A stretch of 34,363 nucleotides of DNA from an uncultured Bacteroidota bacterium (GTDB lineage: Bacteria; Bacteroidota; Bacteroidia; Bacteroidales; P3). Under the pieces are notes generated by a model. That model was not told the DNA's origin and did no database searches. It was given only the letters and a program-made list of their open reading frames with translations. Numbering within the stretch: the stretch's first letter is position 1; each line of letters begins with the position of its first letter. The translations under genes and the position numbers were made by a program. Below, piece after piece: positions 17,327-24,230 of this stretch. The stretch covers positions 1 to 34,363 of the forward strand of contig CACZRR010000003.1 of NCBI GenBank assembly GCA_902783595.1, given 5' to 3'.

Positions 17327-18367
17327 TCAGATGATATTGTCAAACTGGTGGAGGAATCTCAGATCGTTCTCAAAATAGAGTCGCAGGTCTCGAATCTGGT
17401 ACTTGAGCATAGCCATACGTTCCACACCCATACCGAGGGCAAAACCGGTATATTCCTTGCTGTCTATACCACATGCTTCCAACACATTGGGGTCAACCAT
17501 TCCACATCCGAGGATCTCCAACCAGCCGGTACCCTTGCATATATTACACCCCTTGCCACCACAGATATTGCATGAGATATCCATCTCAGCGCTGGGCTCA
17601 GTGAAGGGGAAATAGCTAGGTCTCAGCCTTATCTGCGTCTGCTCACCGAACATCTCCTTGGCAAAATAAAGTAGCGTCTGCTTGAGATCAGCGAACGTCA
17701 CTTTCTTGTCAACATACAGGGCTTCAACCTGATGGAAGATACAATGAGCACGGGCGCTGATGGCCTCATTGCGGAACACACGACCCGGAGCGATAATACG
17801 GATGGGGGGCTTGTGGGTCTCCATCACACGCACCTGCACCGACGACGTATGGGTTCTAAGAGCAATCTCTTGCTTGCCTTCCTCTTTCTCCACAAAGAAG
17901 GTGTCCTGCATATCGCGCGCCGGGTGATCGGGCGGGAAATTCAACGCAGAGAAAAGATGCCAATCATCCTCTATCTCAACACTCTCTTCCACAGTGAATC
18001 CTATGCGGGCAAAGATCTCGGCGATCTCGTTCATAGTCACCGAGAGCACATGACGGCTACCCTGCTGCAGGAAGTCGGCAGGGAGAGTAAGATCATGGGT
18101 GTTGTCAACATCCATTTTCTCCTCAACGAAGTTCTTAAACTCCTCCACCTTCGCCAGGGCTGCGGCTTTCAGCTCGTTGAGAGCTATACCCATCTCTTTC
18201 TTTTGATCGTTGGGCAATGCTTTGAATTTCTCAAAAAGCTCGTTCATCACGCCCTTTCGGCCCAGGAAACGCACCCTAAACTGCTCCACCTCGGCAGCAC
18301 GATCCTTAAAGTTCTCTATATGAGCAGCCTTAATCTCTTCAATGTAACGCGCTATTGTTTCTTTCAT
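17327..18367 (-). CDS. pheS: Phenylalanine--tRNA ligase alpha subunit
   Basis: This 346-residue protein has the N-terminal coiled coil (RVRFLGRKGVMNELFEKFKALPNDQK) and the class II catalytic core. The motif 1 region is HPLS-like (GSRHVLSVTMNEIAEIF). The active-site strand reads DTFFV...LRTHTSSVQVR, motif 2 is PGRVFRNEAISARAHCIFHQVEAL, and motif 3 is GFALGMGVERMAMLKYQIRDLR. A small Cys cluster, CNICGGKGCNICKGTGWLEI, is the usual metal-binding insertion of bacterial PheS. It charges tRNA-Phe together with PheT, which is not in this window. It starts 17 bases after the cyclophilin gene and is followed by folB. Confidence 0.98.
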   Translation of the reverse strand: MKETIARYIEEIKAAHIENFKDRAAEVEQFRVRFLGRKGVMNELFEKFKALPNDQKKEMGIALNELKAAALAKVEEFKNFVEEKMDVDNTHDLTLPADFLQQGSRHVLSVTMNEIAEIFARIGFTVEESVEIEDDWHLFSALNFPPDHPARDMQDTFFVEKEEGKQEIALRTHTSSVQVRVMETHKPPIRIIAPGRVFRNEAISARAHCIFHQVEALYVDKKVTFADLKQTLLYFAKEMFGEQTQIRLRPSYFPFTEPSAEMDISCNICGGKGCNICKGTGWLEILGCGMVDPNVLEACGIDSKEYTGFALGMGVERMAMLKYQIRDLRLYFENDLRFLHQFDNII

Positions 18368-18384
18368 ATCGCTTTCGGAATAAA

Positions 18385-19068
18385 CTATTTAACAACTTCT
18401 ACGGAGATAATGCGAATGTCCGTCAAAGGACGGTCGCTACGATCACGCTCAGCGGCAGCAATGCGATCCACCACATCCATACCCTCCAACACCTCGCCAA
18501 AGACCGTATATTCGCCATCCAAATGAGGCGTGCCACCCACTGTGGTGTATACCTTGCGTTGCTCAGCACTAAAAGTCTTACCAAACCGCATGGCCATCAT
18601 ATCTAGGTCGGCATCATGCCATACATTACCCTGCACAATATAGAATTGCGACGCCGACGACTCCCGCTTGGGATTCACCTGGTCGCCCTGACGTGCAGCA
18701 CAAAGGGCTCCGCGCTTATGGCAGAGCGTGGGCAGGATCTCGGCAGGTATCGTGTATCCCAATGTACCGGCACCAAGTCGTGCGCCAGGTTTTGCATCTC
18801 GCGAAGTAGGGTCGCCCGCCTGCACCATAAACTGAGGGATGACACGATGAAACAAAAGACCGTTATACGTGCCGTCGGCAACCAATTTTAAAAAATTATC
18901 ACGGTGCAATGGGGTAGCGTCGTAGAGTAAAAGCATGATGTCACCATACGTGGTAGTCATCTTGACATGAGTACCCTGAGGACTCGCCACACTTTGTTTT
19001 TCAGTATTTTGCGCATTCATCATAGTAAGTGTAAAAAGGAAAAAAGACAGAAAAAATATTTTTTTCAT
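18385..19068 (-). CDS. Exported cyclophilin-type peptidyl-prolyl cis-trans isomerase
   Basis: The protein is 227 residues from the ATG at 19068 (MKKIFFLSFFLFTLTMMNAQN), which gives a clear signal peptide; a longer frame upstream would run through the promoter region and was rejected. The cyclophilin core shows MTTTYGDIMLLLYDATPLHRDNFLKL, YNGLLFHRVIPQFMVQAGDP (catalytic Arg in FHRVI, Gln in FMVQAGD) and the closing VFGEVLEGMDVVDRIA. Between them is an insertion with two cysteines (LCHKRGALCAARQGD). It is expected to catalyse proline isomerisation in the periplasm. It heads the ppi-pheS-folB group, with a -7 element at 19104-19111. Confidence 0.94.
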   Translation of the reverse strand: MKKIFFLSFFLFTLTMMNAQNTEKQSVASPQGTHVKMTTTYGDIMLLLYDATPLHRDNFLKLVADGTYNGLLFHRVIPQFMVQAGDPTSRDAKPGARLGAGTLGYTIPAEILPTLCHKRGALCAARQGDQVNPKRESSASQFYIVQGNVWHDADLDMMAMRFGKTFSAEQRKVYTTVGGTPHLDGEYTVFGEVLEGMDVVDRIAAAERDRSDRPLTDIRIISVEVVK

Positions 19069-19089
19069 CAGTAAAAGAATAATATTTGC

Positions 19090-19097
19090 TATTTTTG
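19090..19097 (+). promoter_or_regulatory. Candidate -7 element for the 19153 lipoprotein operon
   Basis: TATTTTTG lies 55 bases upstream of the lipoprotein ATG on the plus strand and fits TAnnTTTG. It is only 6 bases from the oppositely directed element at 19104, so transcription from one probably interferes with the other. No good -33 was found. Confidence 0.45.
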
Positions 19098-19103
19098 CAA
19101 CTG

Positions 19104-19111
19104 CAAAAGTA
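19104..19111 (-). promoter_or_regulatory. Candidate -7 element for the cyclophilin-pheS-folB operon
   Basis: TACTTTTG on the minus strand fits TAnnTTTG, and its end is 35 bases upstream of the cyclophilin ATG. A TTTG lies further upstream but at 26 bases spacing, longer than the optimum of 19. Confidence 0.5.
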
Positions 19112-19152
19112 AGAAGAAAATTAGAAACAGCCACCGACAAAAGTGCACTTTT

Positions 19153-19560
19153 ATGAATAAAAAAACACGCCATTTTTCGCTCTCTCTGTTTTTCAGCCTC
19201 TTAGCTTGCGGCTTTTTCCTCGCCTGCGACTCCGACACCAACTGCTATCTCGACATAAAAGTGCTGGATGCCGATGATAACAAGCCCATTTCAGGCGTCA
19301 ATATTACCATCTATCAGAACAATGGTGGCGCCCTCTACCGCGAAGGGGTGACCAGCGGCAACGGCGTCTTCTCCACACGCTTCGCTGCACCAGCCAATGT
19401 CACAGTCAAAGCCGAGCTGCCTATCATATACTGGGATTCGGCCTACACGCCTCCAGAGCCCATCATCACTGGCTACCGTCGCGGCGAAACAACAGGGCGC
19501 CTCATCGACGGTGAAACGGTGACACGTGTTATACACCTCCCTCCCACCATTTATCCCTGA
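19153..19560 (+). CDS. Small lipoprotein with carboxypeptidase-regulatory/transthyretin-like fold
   Basis: This 135-residue protein has a lipoprotein signal peptide with lipobox FFLAC. The new N-terminus reads CDSDTN, acidic residues right after the Cys, which resembles the surface-export signal of Bacteroidota lipoproteins. The body is one beta-sandwich domain: YLDIKVLDADDNKPISGVNITIYQNN, then TSGNGVFSTRFAAPANVTVKAEL. This is the pattern of carboxypeptidase-regulatory-like domains (a turn with a Pro-Ile-x-Gly-Val repeat and a Gly-x-Phe strand). Its function is unknown. It heads a plus-strand group with DUF4301, LemA and TPM genes (22 bases to the next) and diverges from the cyclophilin gene. 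Confidence 0.75.
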   Translation: MNKKTRHFSLSLFFSLLACGFFLACDSDTNCYLDIKVLDADDNKPISGVNITIYQNNGGALYREGVTSGNGVFSTRFAAPANVTVKAELPIIYWDSAYTPPEPIITGYRRGETTGRLIDGETVTRVIHLPPTIYP

Positions 19561-19582
19561 TCACGCTTAAAACACTCAAACC

Positions 19583-21109
19583 ATGCCATTTAAACCCACA
19601 CAGGCCGACCTTGTGCAACTTCAGTCATTCGGCCTTGACGCTGCACATATACAAGAACAGATAGCCCACTTCCGCGAGGGGTTCCCCAAGAGTCACCTTG
19701 ACGCACCGGCAACACCCGCCAACGGCGGCATCATAGTGCTCGACGAACCCGCTATCACACATTACGAGCAGGCCTACCGCATTCTGGGACGCGACAAAAA
19801 GGTCATGAAGTTCGTACCCGCATCCGGCGCAGCAACCCGCATGTTCAAGGATCTCTACAGCTTCACCGCCACCTACTTCGGCGTAGATCGCAATTTCGAT
19901 AAAGAATTCCCCGAAGTAAAGGCATTCTTGGAAAATATCCACAGCTTCGCCTTCTTCAATGATCTGCGAGCCCAAATGCTGGCGGCAGATCTCGACATCG
20001 AGGACTACCTACAGCGAGGCGACTATAGCACGGTAATCAACTTCCTCCTCAAAGAGCAATACCTCGGCTACGGCAGCCTGCCCAAGGCACTGCTTAAATT
20101 CCACCGCTACGGCGAAGTACAGCGTACCCCTCTGGAAGAGCACATCGTCGAAGGAGCCCTCTACGCTCGCAACTCCGACAACACCGTGAATATTCACTTC
20201 ACCATCTCGCCCGAACACCGCGCAGCATTCCGCCGCAAAATCCGTGAGGTGAAACGGTACTACGAGAGCACCTTCGGCATCAAACTGAACATCAGCCTCT
20301 CCGAACAAAAGCACTACACCGACATCATAGCCGTCGACGAACAGAACAACCCCATCCGCGATGAAGAAGGACGCCTGGTACTGCGACCTGGCGGCCACGG
20401 CGCCCTCATAGAGAACCTTAACGAACAACGGGCCGACATCATCTTCATCAAGAACATCGACAACGTGGTGCCCGACTGGCTCAAACACACCACCGTCATC
20501 TACAAACAAGTCCTGGCAGGCATGCTCCTCGAGCTGAAGGCCAAGGTCGACGACGCACTGCGCACCCTCGACAAAAAACCCAGTGCCTCAGACATCAAGA
20601 AGATAGCGTCCTTCGCGCAGGACACCCTGCACATCACGGTACCGACAAACTGCGATGCAGCAACGCTGCACAACCTCCTCAATCGCCCCATGCGCCTCTG
20701 CGGCATGGTAAAGAACCTCGGCGAACCCGGCGGCGGCCCCTTCTTCACTATTGATACGGGCGGCACACGAAGCCTTCAGATTGTCGAATCGGCGCAAGTG
20801 AACCACAACGACCCCGAGCAGGAACGACTCTTCCAGGCCTCCACACACTTCAACCCCGTCGACCTCGTCTGCTGCACCAAGGACTACCGCGGCCGACGCT
20901 TCGACCTGCGCCGCTACGTCGACCCCATGACGGGCTTCATCAGCAAGAAGAGCAAAGGCGCCACGGTACTCAAATCGCAAGAACTGCCGGGCCTCTGGAA
21001 CGGCTCCATGGCACACTGGATCACACTCTTTGTCGAAGTGCCCATAGACACTTTCAACCCCGTCAAAACAGTTAACGACCTCCTCCGCAAGGAACATAAA
21101 GAACAATAA
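19583..21109 (+). CDS. DUF4301 family protein, possible nucleotidyltransferase-like fold
   Basis: This 508-residue cytoplasmic protein is typical of the Bacteroidota DUF4301 family. It has KFVPASGAATRMFKDLYSF (residues about 76-94), a small-residue loop ending Thr-Arg-Met, and later LRPGGHGALIENLNEQRADI followed by FIKNIDN (about 267-294). These features recall eukaryotic-type UDP-sugar pyrophosphorylases, in which a Gly-rich loop with Thr-Arg binds nucleotide, a Gly-x-Gly segment precedes a Leu, and a later strand carries an Asn-x-Asp. That relation is my inference from motif order; the true reaction is not known. It has no signal peptide. It lies 22 bases after a lipoprotein gene and 3 bases before lemA, implying co-transcription. 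Confidence 0.85.
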   Translation: MPFKPTQADLVQLQSFGLDAAHIQEQIAHFREGFPKSHLDAPATPANGGIIVLDEPAITHYEQAYRILGRDKKVMKFVPASGAATRMFKDLYSFTATYFGVDRNFDKEFPEVKAFLENIHSFAFFNDLRAQMLAADLDIEDYLQRGDYSTVINFLLKEQYLGYGSLPKALLKFHRYGEVQRTPLEEHIVEGALYARNSDNTVNIHFTISPEHRAAFRRKIREVKRYYESTFGIKLNISLSEQKHYTDIIAVDEQNNPIRDEEGRLVLRPGGHGALIENLNEQRADIIFIKNIDNVVPDWLKHTTVIYKQVLAGMLLELKAKVDDALRTLDKKPSASDIKKIASFAQDTLHITVPTNCDAATLHNLLNRPMRLCGMVKNLGEPGGGPFFTIDTGGTRSLQIVESAQVNHNDPEQERLFQASTHFNPVDLVCCTKDYRGRRFDLRRYVDPMTGFISKKSKGATVLKSQELPGLWNGSMAHWITLFVEVPIDTFNPVKTVNDLLRKEHKEQ

Positions 21110-21112
21110 CAT

Positions 21113-21712
21113 ATGAAAAAAGGAACCATCGTAATCATCGCCATCGCAGCCCTCGTGGCTATCATTTTCCTTTGGGGCGTGCGCGTCAACAATCGTCTTG
21201 TCACCCAGGAAGAAAATGTCGCCAAGGCATGGAGCCAGGTGGAGAACGTCTACAAACGTCGCATGGATCTCATACCGCAGTTGGTGAACACCGTGCAAGG
21301 CGCCGCCAACTATGAGAAGGGCGTGCTCACCGAGGTCACCAACGCCCGTGCCGGCGTACAACAGACGCAGGTAGACCCCTCGCAGCTCTCCGAAGAGCAG
21401 GTGCGTGCCTACCAGGAAGCCCAGGACAAACTCAGCAAAGCCCTGGCCACAACCATCAAGGTCACCGTTGAGCGCTACCCCGAGCTCACTGCCACGCAAG
21501 GATTCCGCGATCTGCAGACACAACTCGAAGGAACCGAAAACCGCATCACCGTGGAACGCGGCAAATTCAACGAAGCCGTGCAAGCCTACAACACACGTCT
21601 GCGTCGCTTCCCCACAAGCCTCATAGCCGGCATGCTGGGCTTCGAGAAGAAAGGTTATTTCACCGCACCCACCGAGGCGGCAGAACCGGTGAACGTGGAG
21701 TTTAATTTCTAA
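21113..21712 (+). CDS. lemA: LemA family membrane protein
   Basis: This 199-residue protein has one N-terminal transmembrane helix (GTIVIIAIAALVAIIFLWG) and the LemA helical domain: NNRLVTQEENVAKAWSQVENVYKRRMDLIPQLVNTVQGAANYEKGVL..., with ENRITVERGKFNEAVQAYNTRLRRFP near the C-terminus. It ends with the conserved FP..L-A-GMLGFE-KKGYF segment. The domain is predicted to lie outside the cytoplasm. LemA proteins often occur with TPM-domain proteins, as here: the next gene begins 3 bases later. The molecular function is unknown. Confidence 0.97.
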   Translation: MKKGTIVIIAIAALVAIIFLWGVRVNNRLVTQEENVAKAWSQVENVYKRRMDLIPQLVNTVQGAANYEKGVLTEVTNARAGVQQTQVDPSQLSEEQVRAYQEAQDKLSKALATTIKVTVERYPELTATQGFRDLQTQLEGTENRITVERGKFNEAVQAYNTRLRRFPTSLIAGMLGFEKKGYFTAPTEAAEPVNVEFNF

Positions 21713-21715
21713 GCC

Positions 21716-22516
21716 TTGAAACCAAAACGCTTATTGTCCCTCCTGTTGTTTTCCCTGCTATGGGTGGGAACATCGGCACAGAATGGTTGGTTGCCCCCCA
21801 AAAGCAACAAGCTGGTCAACGACTACGCATCCATCCTGTCACCGCAGCAGGTTCATTCTTTGGAGCAACGCCTCGTTGCCTTCAGCGATAGCACCTCCAA
21901 CCAAATCCTCGTGATTATCACCCCCACTCTCGGCGGTGATGATGAAAACGCCGTGGCACAGCGCATTGGACAGACCTGGGGCGTGGGACAGAAGGAGTTC
22001 GACAACGGCGTAGTGATCCTCCTCAAGAGCAAGAGCGCCGATGAGAACTTTGGTGCCGTAGCCATAGCCACAGGTTATGGGGTGGAAGGTGTTCTGCCCG
22101 ACATCTTCTGCAAACGCATCATCGATGAAGCCATGCTACCTCCACTACGGCAGGGCAACTACCATAGCGCCATCGTCGCAGCACTTGACATTATCGAACC
22201 GGTACTGGCAGGGGAATACAGCTACGCCCAATACCGCAAAAAAAGTAATGCAGCACCCCTATGGGGCCTCGCGGCATTCCTCGGCATCATAGCCATAGGG
22301 CTCTTCCTCATTTGGCGCTATGCGAAGAAACACCCCGATGAATTTAACAATAAAGGAGGGAAAGGAGGTGGCGGCCACAACGGCGGCATCTTCTTCTTCC
22401 CCGGATTTGGCGGTGGCCGCGGCAACAATTTTGGCGGTGGGAGCTTCGGCGGTGGCAGTTTCGGCGGCTTCGGCGGCGGTGGATTTGGCGGAGGGGGCGC
22501 ATCGGGACGTTTTTAA
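21716..22516 (+). CDS. TPM-domain membrane protein with glycine-rich tail (YgcG-like), TTG start
   Basis: The only start compatible with the signal peptide is TTG at 21716 (read as MKPKRLLSLLLFSLLWVGTSAQ), 3 bases after the lemA stop; no in-frame ATG precedes it. The TPM domain spans about residues 28-165 (LVNDYASILSPQQVHSLEQRL, NQILVIITPTLGGDD, GVVILLKSKS, VAIATGYGVEGVLPDIFCKRII). A transmembrane helix follows (WGLAAFLGIIAIGLFLIWRYAKK), and then about 50 residues dominated by Gly, Phe and Ser ending GGASGRF. The domain is predicted periplasmic, with a cytoplasmic Gly-rich tail. TPM domains are linked to photosystem repair in plants, but bacterial roles with LemA are unclear. Confidence 0.93.
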   Translation: MKPKRLLSLLLFSLLWVGTSAQNGWLPPKSNKLVNDYASILSPQQVHSLEQRLVAFSDSTSNQILVIITPTLGGDDENAVAQRIGQTWGVGQKEFDNGVVILLKSKSADENFGAVAIATGYGVEGVLPDIFCKRIIDEAMLPPLRQGNYHSAIVAALDIIEPVLAGEYSYAQYRKKSNAAPLWGLAAFLGIIAIGLFLIWRYAKKHPDEFNNKGGKGGGGHNGGIFFFPGFGGGRGNNFGGGSFGGGSFGGFGGGGFGGGGASGRF

Positions 22517-22558
22517 ACATTTTTTCAAGTTTTTAACTTTCCGTTTCCAGTTTTTTCG

Positions 22559-22566
22559 TATCTTTG
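22559..22566 (+). promoter_or_regulatory. Candidate -7 element for the 45-residue gene (TATCTTTG)
   Basis: TATCTTTGC fits TAnnTTTG and lies 74 bases before the ATG at 22641. The transcribed leader would include a 6-bp hairpin with a 3-base loop (22581-22595). No TTTG is seen at the ideal -33 position. Confidence 0.55.
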
Positions 22567-22640
22567 CACCACGTTTGTTTTCGGCAATATGCCGATTACA
22601 GATTGACAATCAGGAAAATAAACAATAAAAAGTATACACC

Positions 22641-22778
22641 ATGGGAATCAATGCTAACAAAAAAGTGAAGAGAAGAAAAGTGCGTATCAATGGCAACAAG
22701 AACTCCACCAACAATTGGGGTATCACCGCCGCCGGATGGAACGCCGTCCACAAAGCCATTATCAACGCTGAGGACTAA
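22641..22778 (+). CDS. 45-residue orphan small protein
   Basis: This frame encodes MGINANKKVKRRKV, a short linker with NGNKNSTNNWGI, and TAAGWNAVHKAIINAED. The N-terminal half is strongly basic (KK-KRRK-R) and the C-terminal half forms a plausible short amphipathic helix with two Trp residues in the protein. It has no signal peptide or membrane segment. The frame is supported by a -7 element upstream, a leader of about 70 bases and a strong terminator 60 bases downstream, so it appears to be an independent transcription unit. I do not recognise the family. The basic start suggests nucleic-acid binding or a ribosome-associated role, but this is a guess. Confidence 0.7.
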   Translation: MGINANKKVKRRKVRINGNKNSTNNWGITAAGWNAVHKAIINAED

Positions 22779-22798
22779 TTCCTTCAAAGCATCTTGTG

Positions 22799-22825
22799 TT
22801 ACTGAGTAACATAATTACTGAGTAA
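22799..22825. repeat. Pair of 11-base near-palindromic direct repeats
   Basis: TTACTGAGTAA occurs at 22799-22809 and again at 22815-22825, a 16-base period. Each copy is a palindrome around a central G. They lie between the 45-residue gene and its terminator, upstream of the NUDIX gene. They could be a protein-binding site or simply form small hairpins in the RNA. Confidence 0.45.
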
Positions 22826-22838
22826 ACACGTAACAATT

Positions 22839-22877
22839 AGCTAAGTTGCGAAGTAAAGCAATTTAGCTTCTTTTTTT
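22839..22877 (+). terminator. Intrinsic terminator after the 45-residue gene
   Basis: An 11-bp stem (22839-22849 with 22858-22868, one G-T pair) with an 8-base loop is followed by TC and seven T residues (22871-22877). It is on the plus strand, 60 bases past the stop of the small gene and 31 before the NUDIX start. Confidence 0.85.
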
Positions 22878-22908
22878 GTCAATCAATCGGACCCACTGTT
22901 ACTTAATC

Positions 22909-23406
22909 ATGAAACAGACAACCCTCTGCTATATTGACAACGGCGACAGCTACCTCATGCTGCACCGCACAAAGAAAGAGCACGATGCAAGCCACGGCAA
23001 GTGGATCGGTGTGGGCGGCAAATGCGAAGCCGACGAAAGTCCCGACGAGTGCATGCTGCGAGAGGTGCGAGAGGAGACAGGGCTGACTATCACCCAGTGG
23101 CACTATCGCGGCATCGTCACCTTCATCTCCGACACCTGGCCGAACGAGTACATGCACCTCTTTACCGCCACAGCATGGAGCGGCGATCCCGATATGAGCA
23201 TCGACGACGAAGGAACCCTCGCATGGATCCGCAAGGCCGACCTGCCGCTCCTCCCTAACACAAACGACACCTCCCTCACCCTCTGGGAGGGCGACAAAAT
23301 ATTTCTCCGCCTCCTCCTCGACGAACAGCAACCCTTCTTCTCCCTCAAACTCGTCTATGTGCAGGACGAGATGGTCAGTGCCACGCTCAACGGAGAAAAG
23401 ATATAA
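22909..23406 (+). CDS. NUDIX hydrolase, 8-oxo-dGTP diphosphatase (MutT) type
   Basis: The protein is 165 residues from the ATG at 22909 (MKQTTLCYIDNGDSYLMLHR); an extension upstream would need a non-ATG start inside the terminator. The NUDIX box is complete: GGKCEADESPDECMLREVREETGL, with the Gly-x5-Glu-x7-Arg-Glu-x-x-Glu-Glu-x-Gly pattern. The sequence before it, HGKWIGVGGK, and the following TFISDTWPNEYMHLF are typical of the MutT branch that removes oxidised purine nucleotides. Substrate preference beyond that cannot be fixed. The voltage-gated channel gene follows after 27 bases, then the helicase after another 26, suggesting a three-gene operon. Confidence 0.93.
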   Translation: MKQTTLCYIDNGDSYLMLHRTKKEHDASHGKWIGVGGKCEADESPDECMLREVREETGLTITQWHYRGIVTFISDTWPNEYMHLFTATAWSGDPDMSIDDEGTLAWIRKADLPLLPNTNDTSLTLWEGDKIFLRLLLDEQQPFFSLKLVYVQDEMVSATLNGEKI

Positions 23407-23433
23407 ATAAAACATTTACAACGTCAATCCACC

Positions 23434-24204
23434 ATGAAAGCCAAAAGCCTCATCCTCAACGAGAAATCCATGTTGAGCATCGTATTGTTCAACGTGGGAG
23501 TCATCTTCCTGCAGCAGAGCGGCCTGCACTATCCTCTGCTTGACTGGGCGGACATCCTATGCACCCTACTCTTCGTGGTCGAGATGGCCGTCAAACACCG
23601 CCAAATGGGACTACGCGCCTATTGGCACGACGGATGGAATGTCCTTGACGGCGTGGTGACGCTGCTCTCGTTGCCAGCCATAGTATCCTATTTCCTGCCC
23701 GCCAGTGGTGACTACGGCGCCATTATCGTCTTCCGCGCACTTCGCGTCTTCAAACTCTTCCGCATGGCTCACCGCTTCCCAAATATCACTGCCATCTGGG
23801 CGGGATTTCGCCTAGCCATGCGCCAGTCGGCAGCGTTCCTGCTGGGCTATCTCGTCATCATCATCGTGGTGGCCATGTTCAATAGCGCACTCTTTGCCAG
23901 TCGCGCCCCAGAATACTTTGCTTCACCCCTTGATGGCATCTATTCCATGTTCCGTCTCTTCACCATTGAGGGATGGTACGAAATCCCCAACGCTGTGGCA
24001 GGCGGCATGGCGCCGGTATGGCTCCATGTGGTGCGCACCTACTTCTGCCTACTGCTCATCGGCGGCGGCATCATAGGTATGTCACTTATCAACTCCATCT
24101 TCGTCGACGCCATGGCCGCCGACAACAACGACGACGTAAAAGCACAACTCAGCGAGTTGGAAAAGAAAATCGATGATATCCGCCGCCTGCTAAAAGAAGA
24201 TTAA
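23434..24204 (+). CDS. Single-domain voltage-gated cation channel (bacterial Nav/Cav-like)
   Basis: This 256-residue protein has six membrane segments. S1-S3 lie within residues about 13-90. S4 reads FRALRVFKLFRMAHR, with charges at Arg101, Arg104, Lys107, Arg110 and Arg114. S5 is FLLGYLVIIIVVAMFNSALF. The pore loop is FRLFTIEGWYEI and S6 is FCLLLIGGGIIGMSLINSIFVDAM. The filter TIEGW (residues 177-181) corresponds to TLESW of NaChBac-type sodium channels and keeps the key Glu. The C-terminal LSELEKKIDDIRRLLKE is a coiled coil, as in the tetramerising tail of that family. Ion selectivity (sodium or calcium) is undetermined; the Ser-to-Gly change in the filter is noteworthy. Confidence 0.9.
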   Translation: MKAKSLILNEKSMLSIVLFNVGVIFLQQSGLHYPLLDWADILCTLLFVVEMAVKHRQMGLRAYWHDGWNVLDGVVTLLSLPAIVSYFLPASGDYGAIIVFRALRVFKLFRMAHRFPNITAIWAGFRLAMRQSAAFLLGYLVIIIVVAMFNSALFASRAPEYFASPLDGIYSMFRLFTIEGWYEIPNAVAGGMAPVWLHVVRTYFCLLLIGGGIIGMSLINSIFVDAMAADNNDDVKAQLSELEKKIDDIRRLLKED

Positions 24205-24230
24205 ACAGTTGGTCGAAAAAAATACTGACT

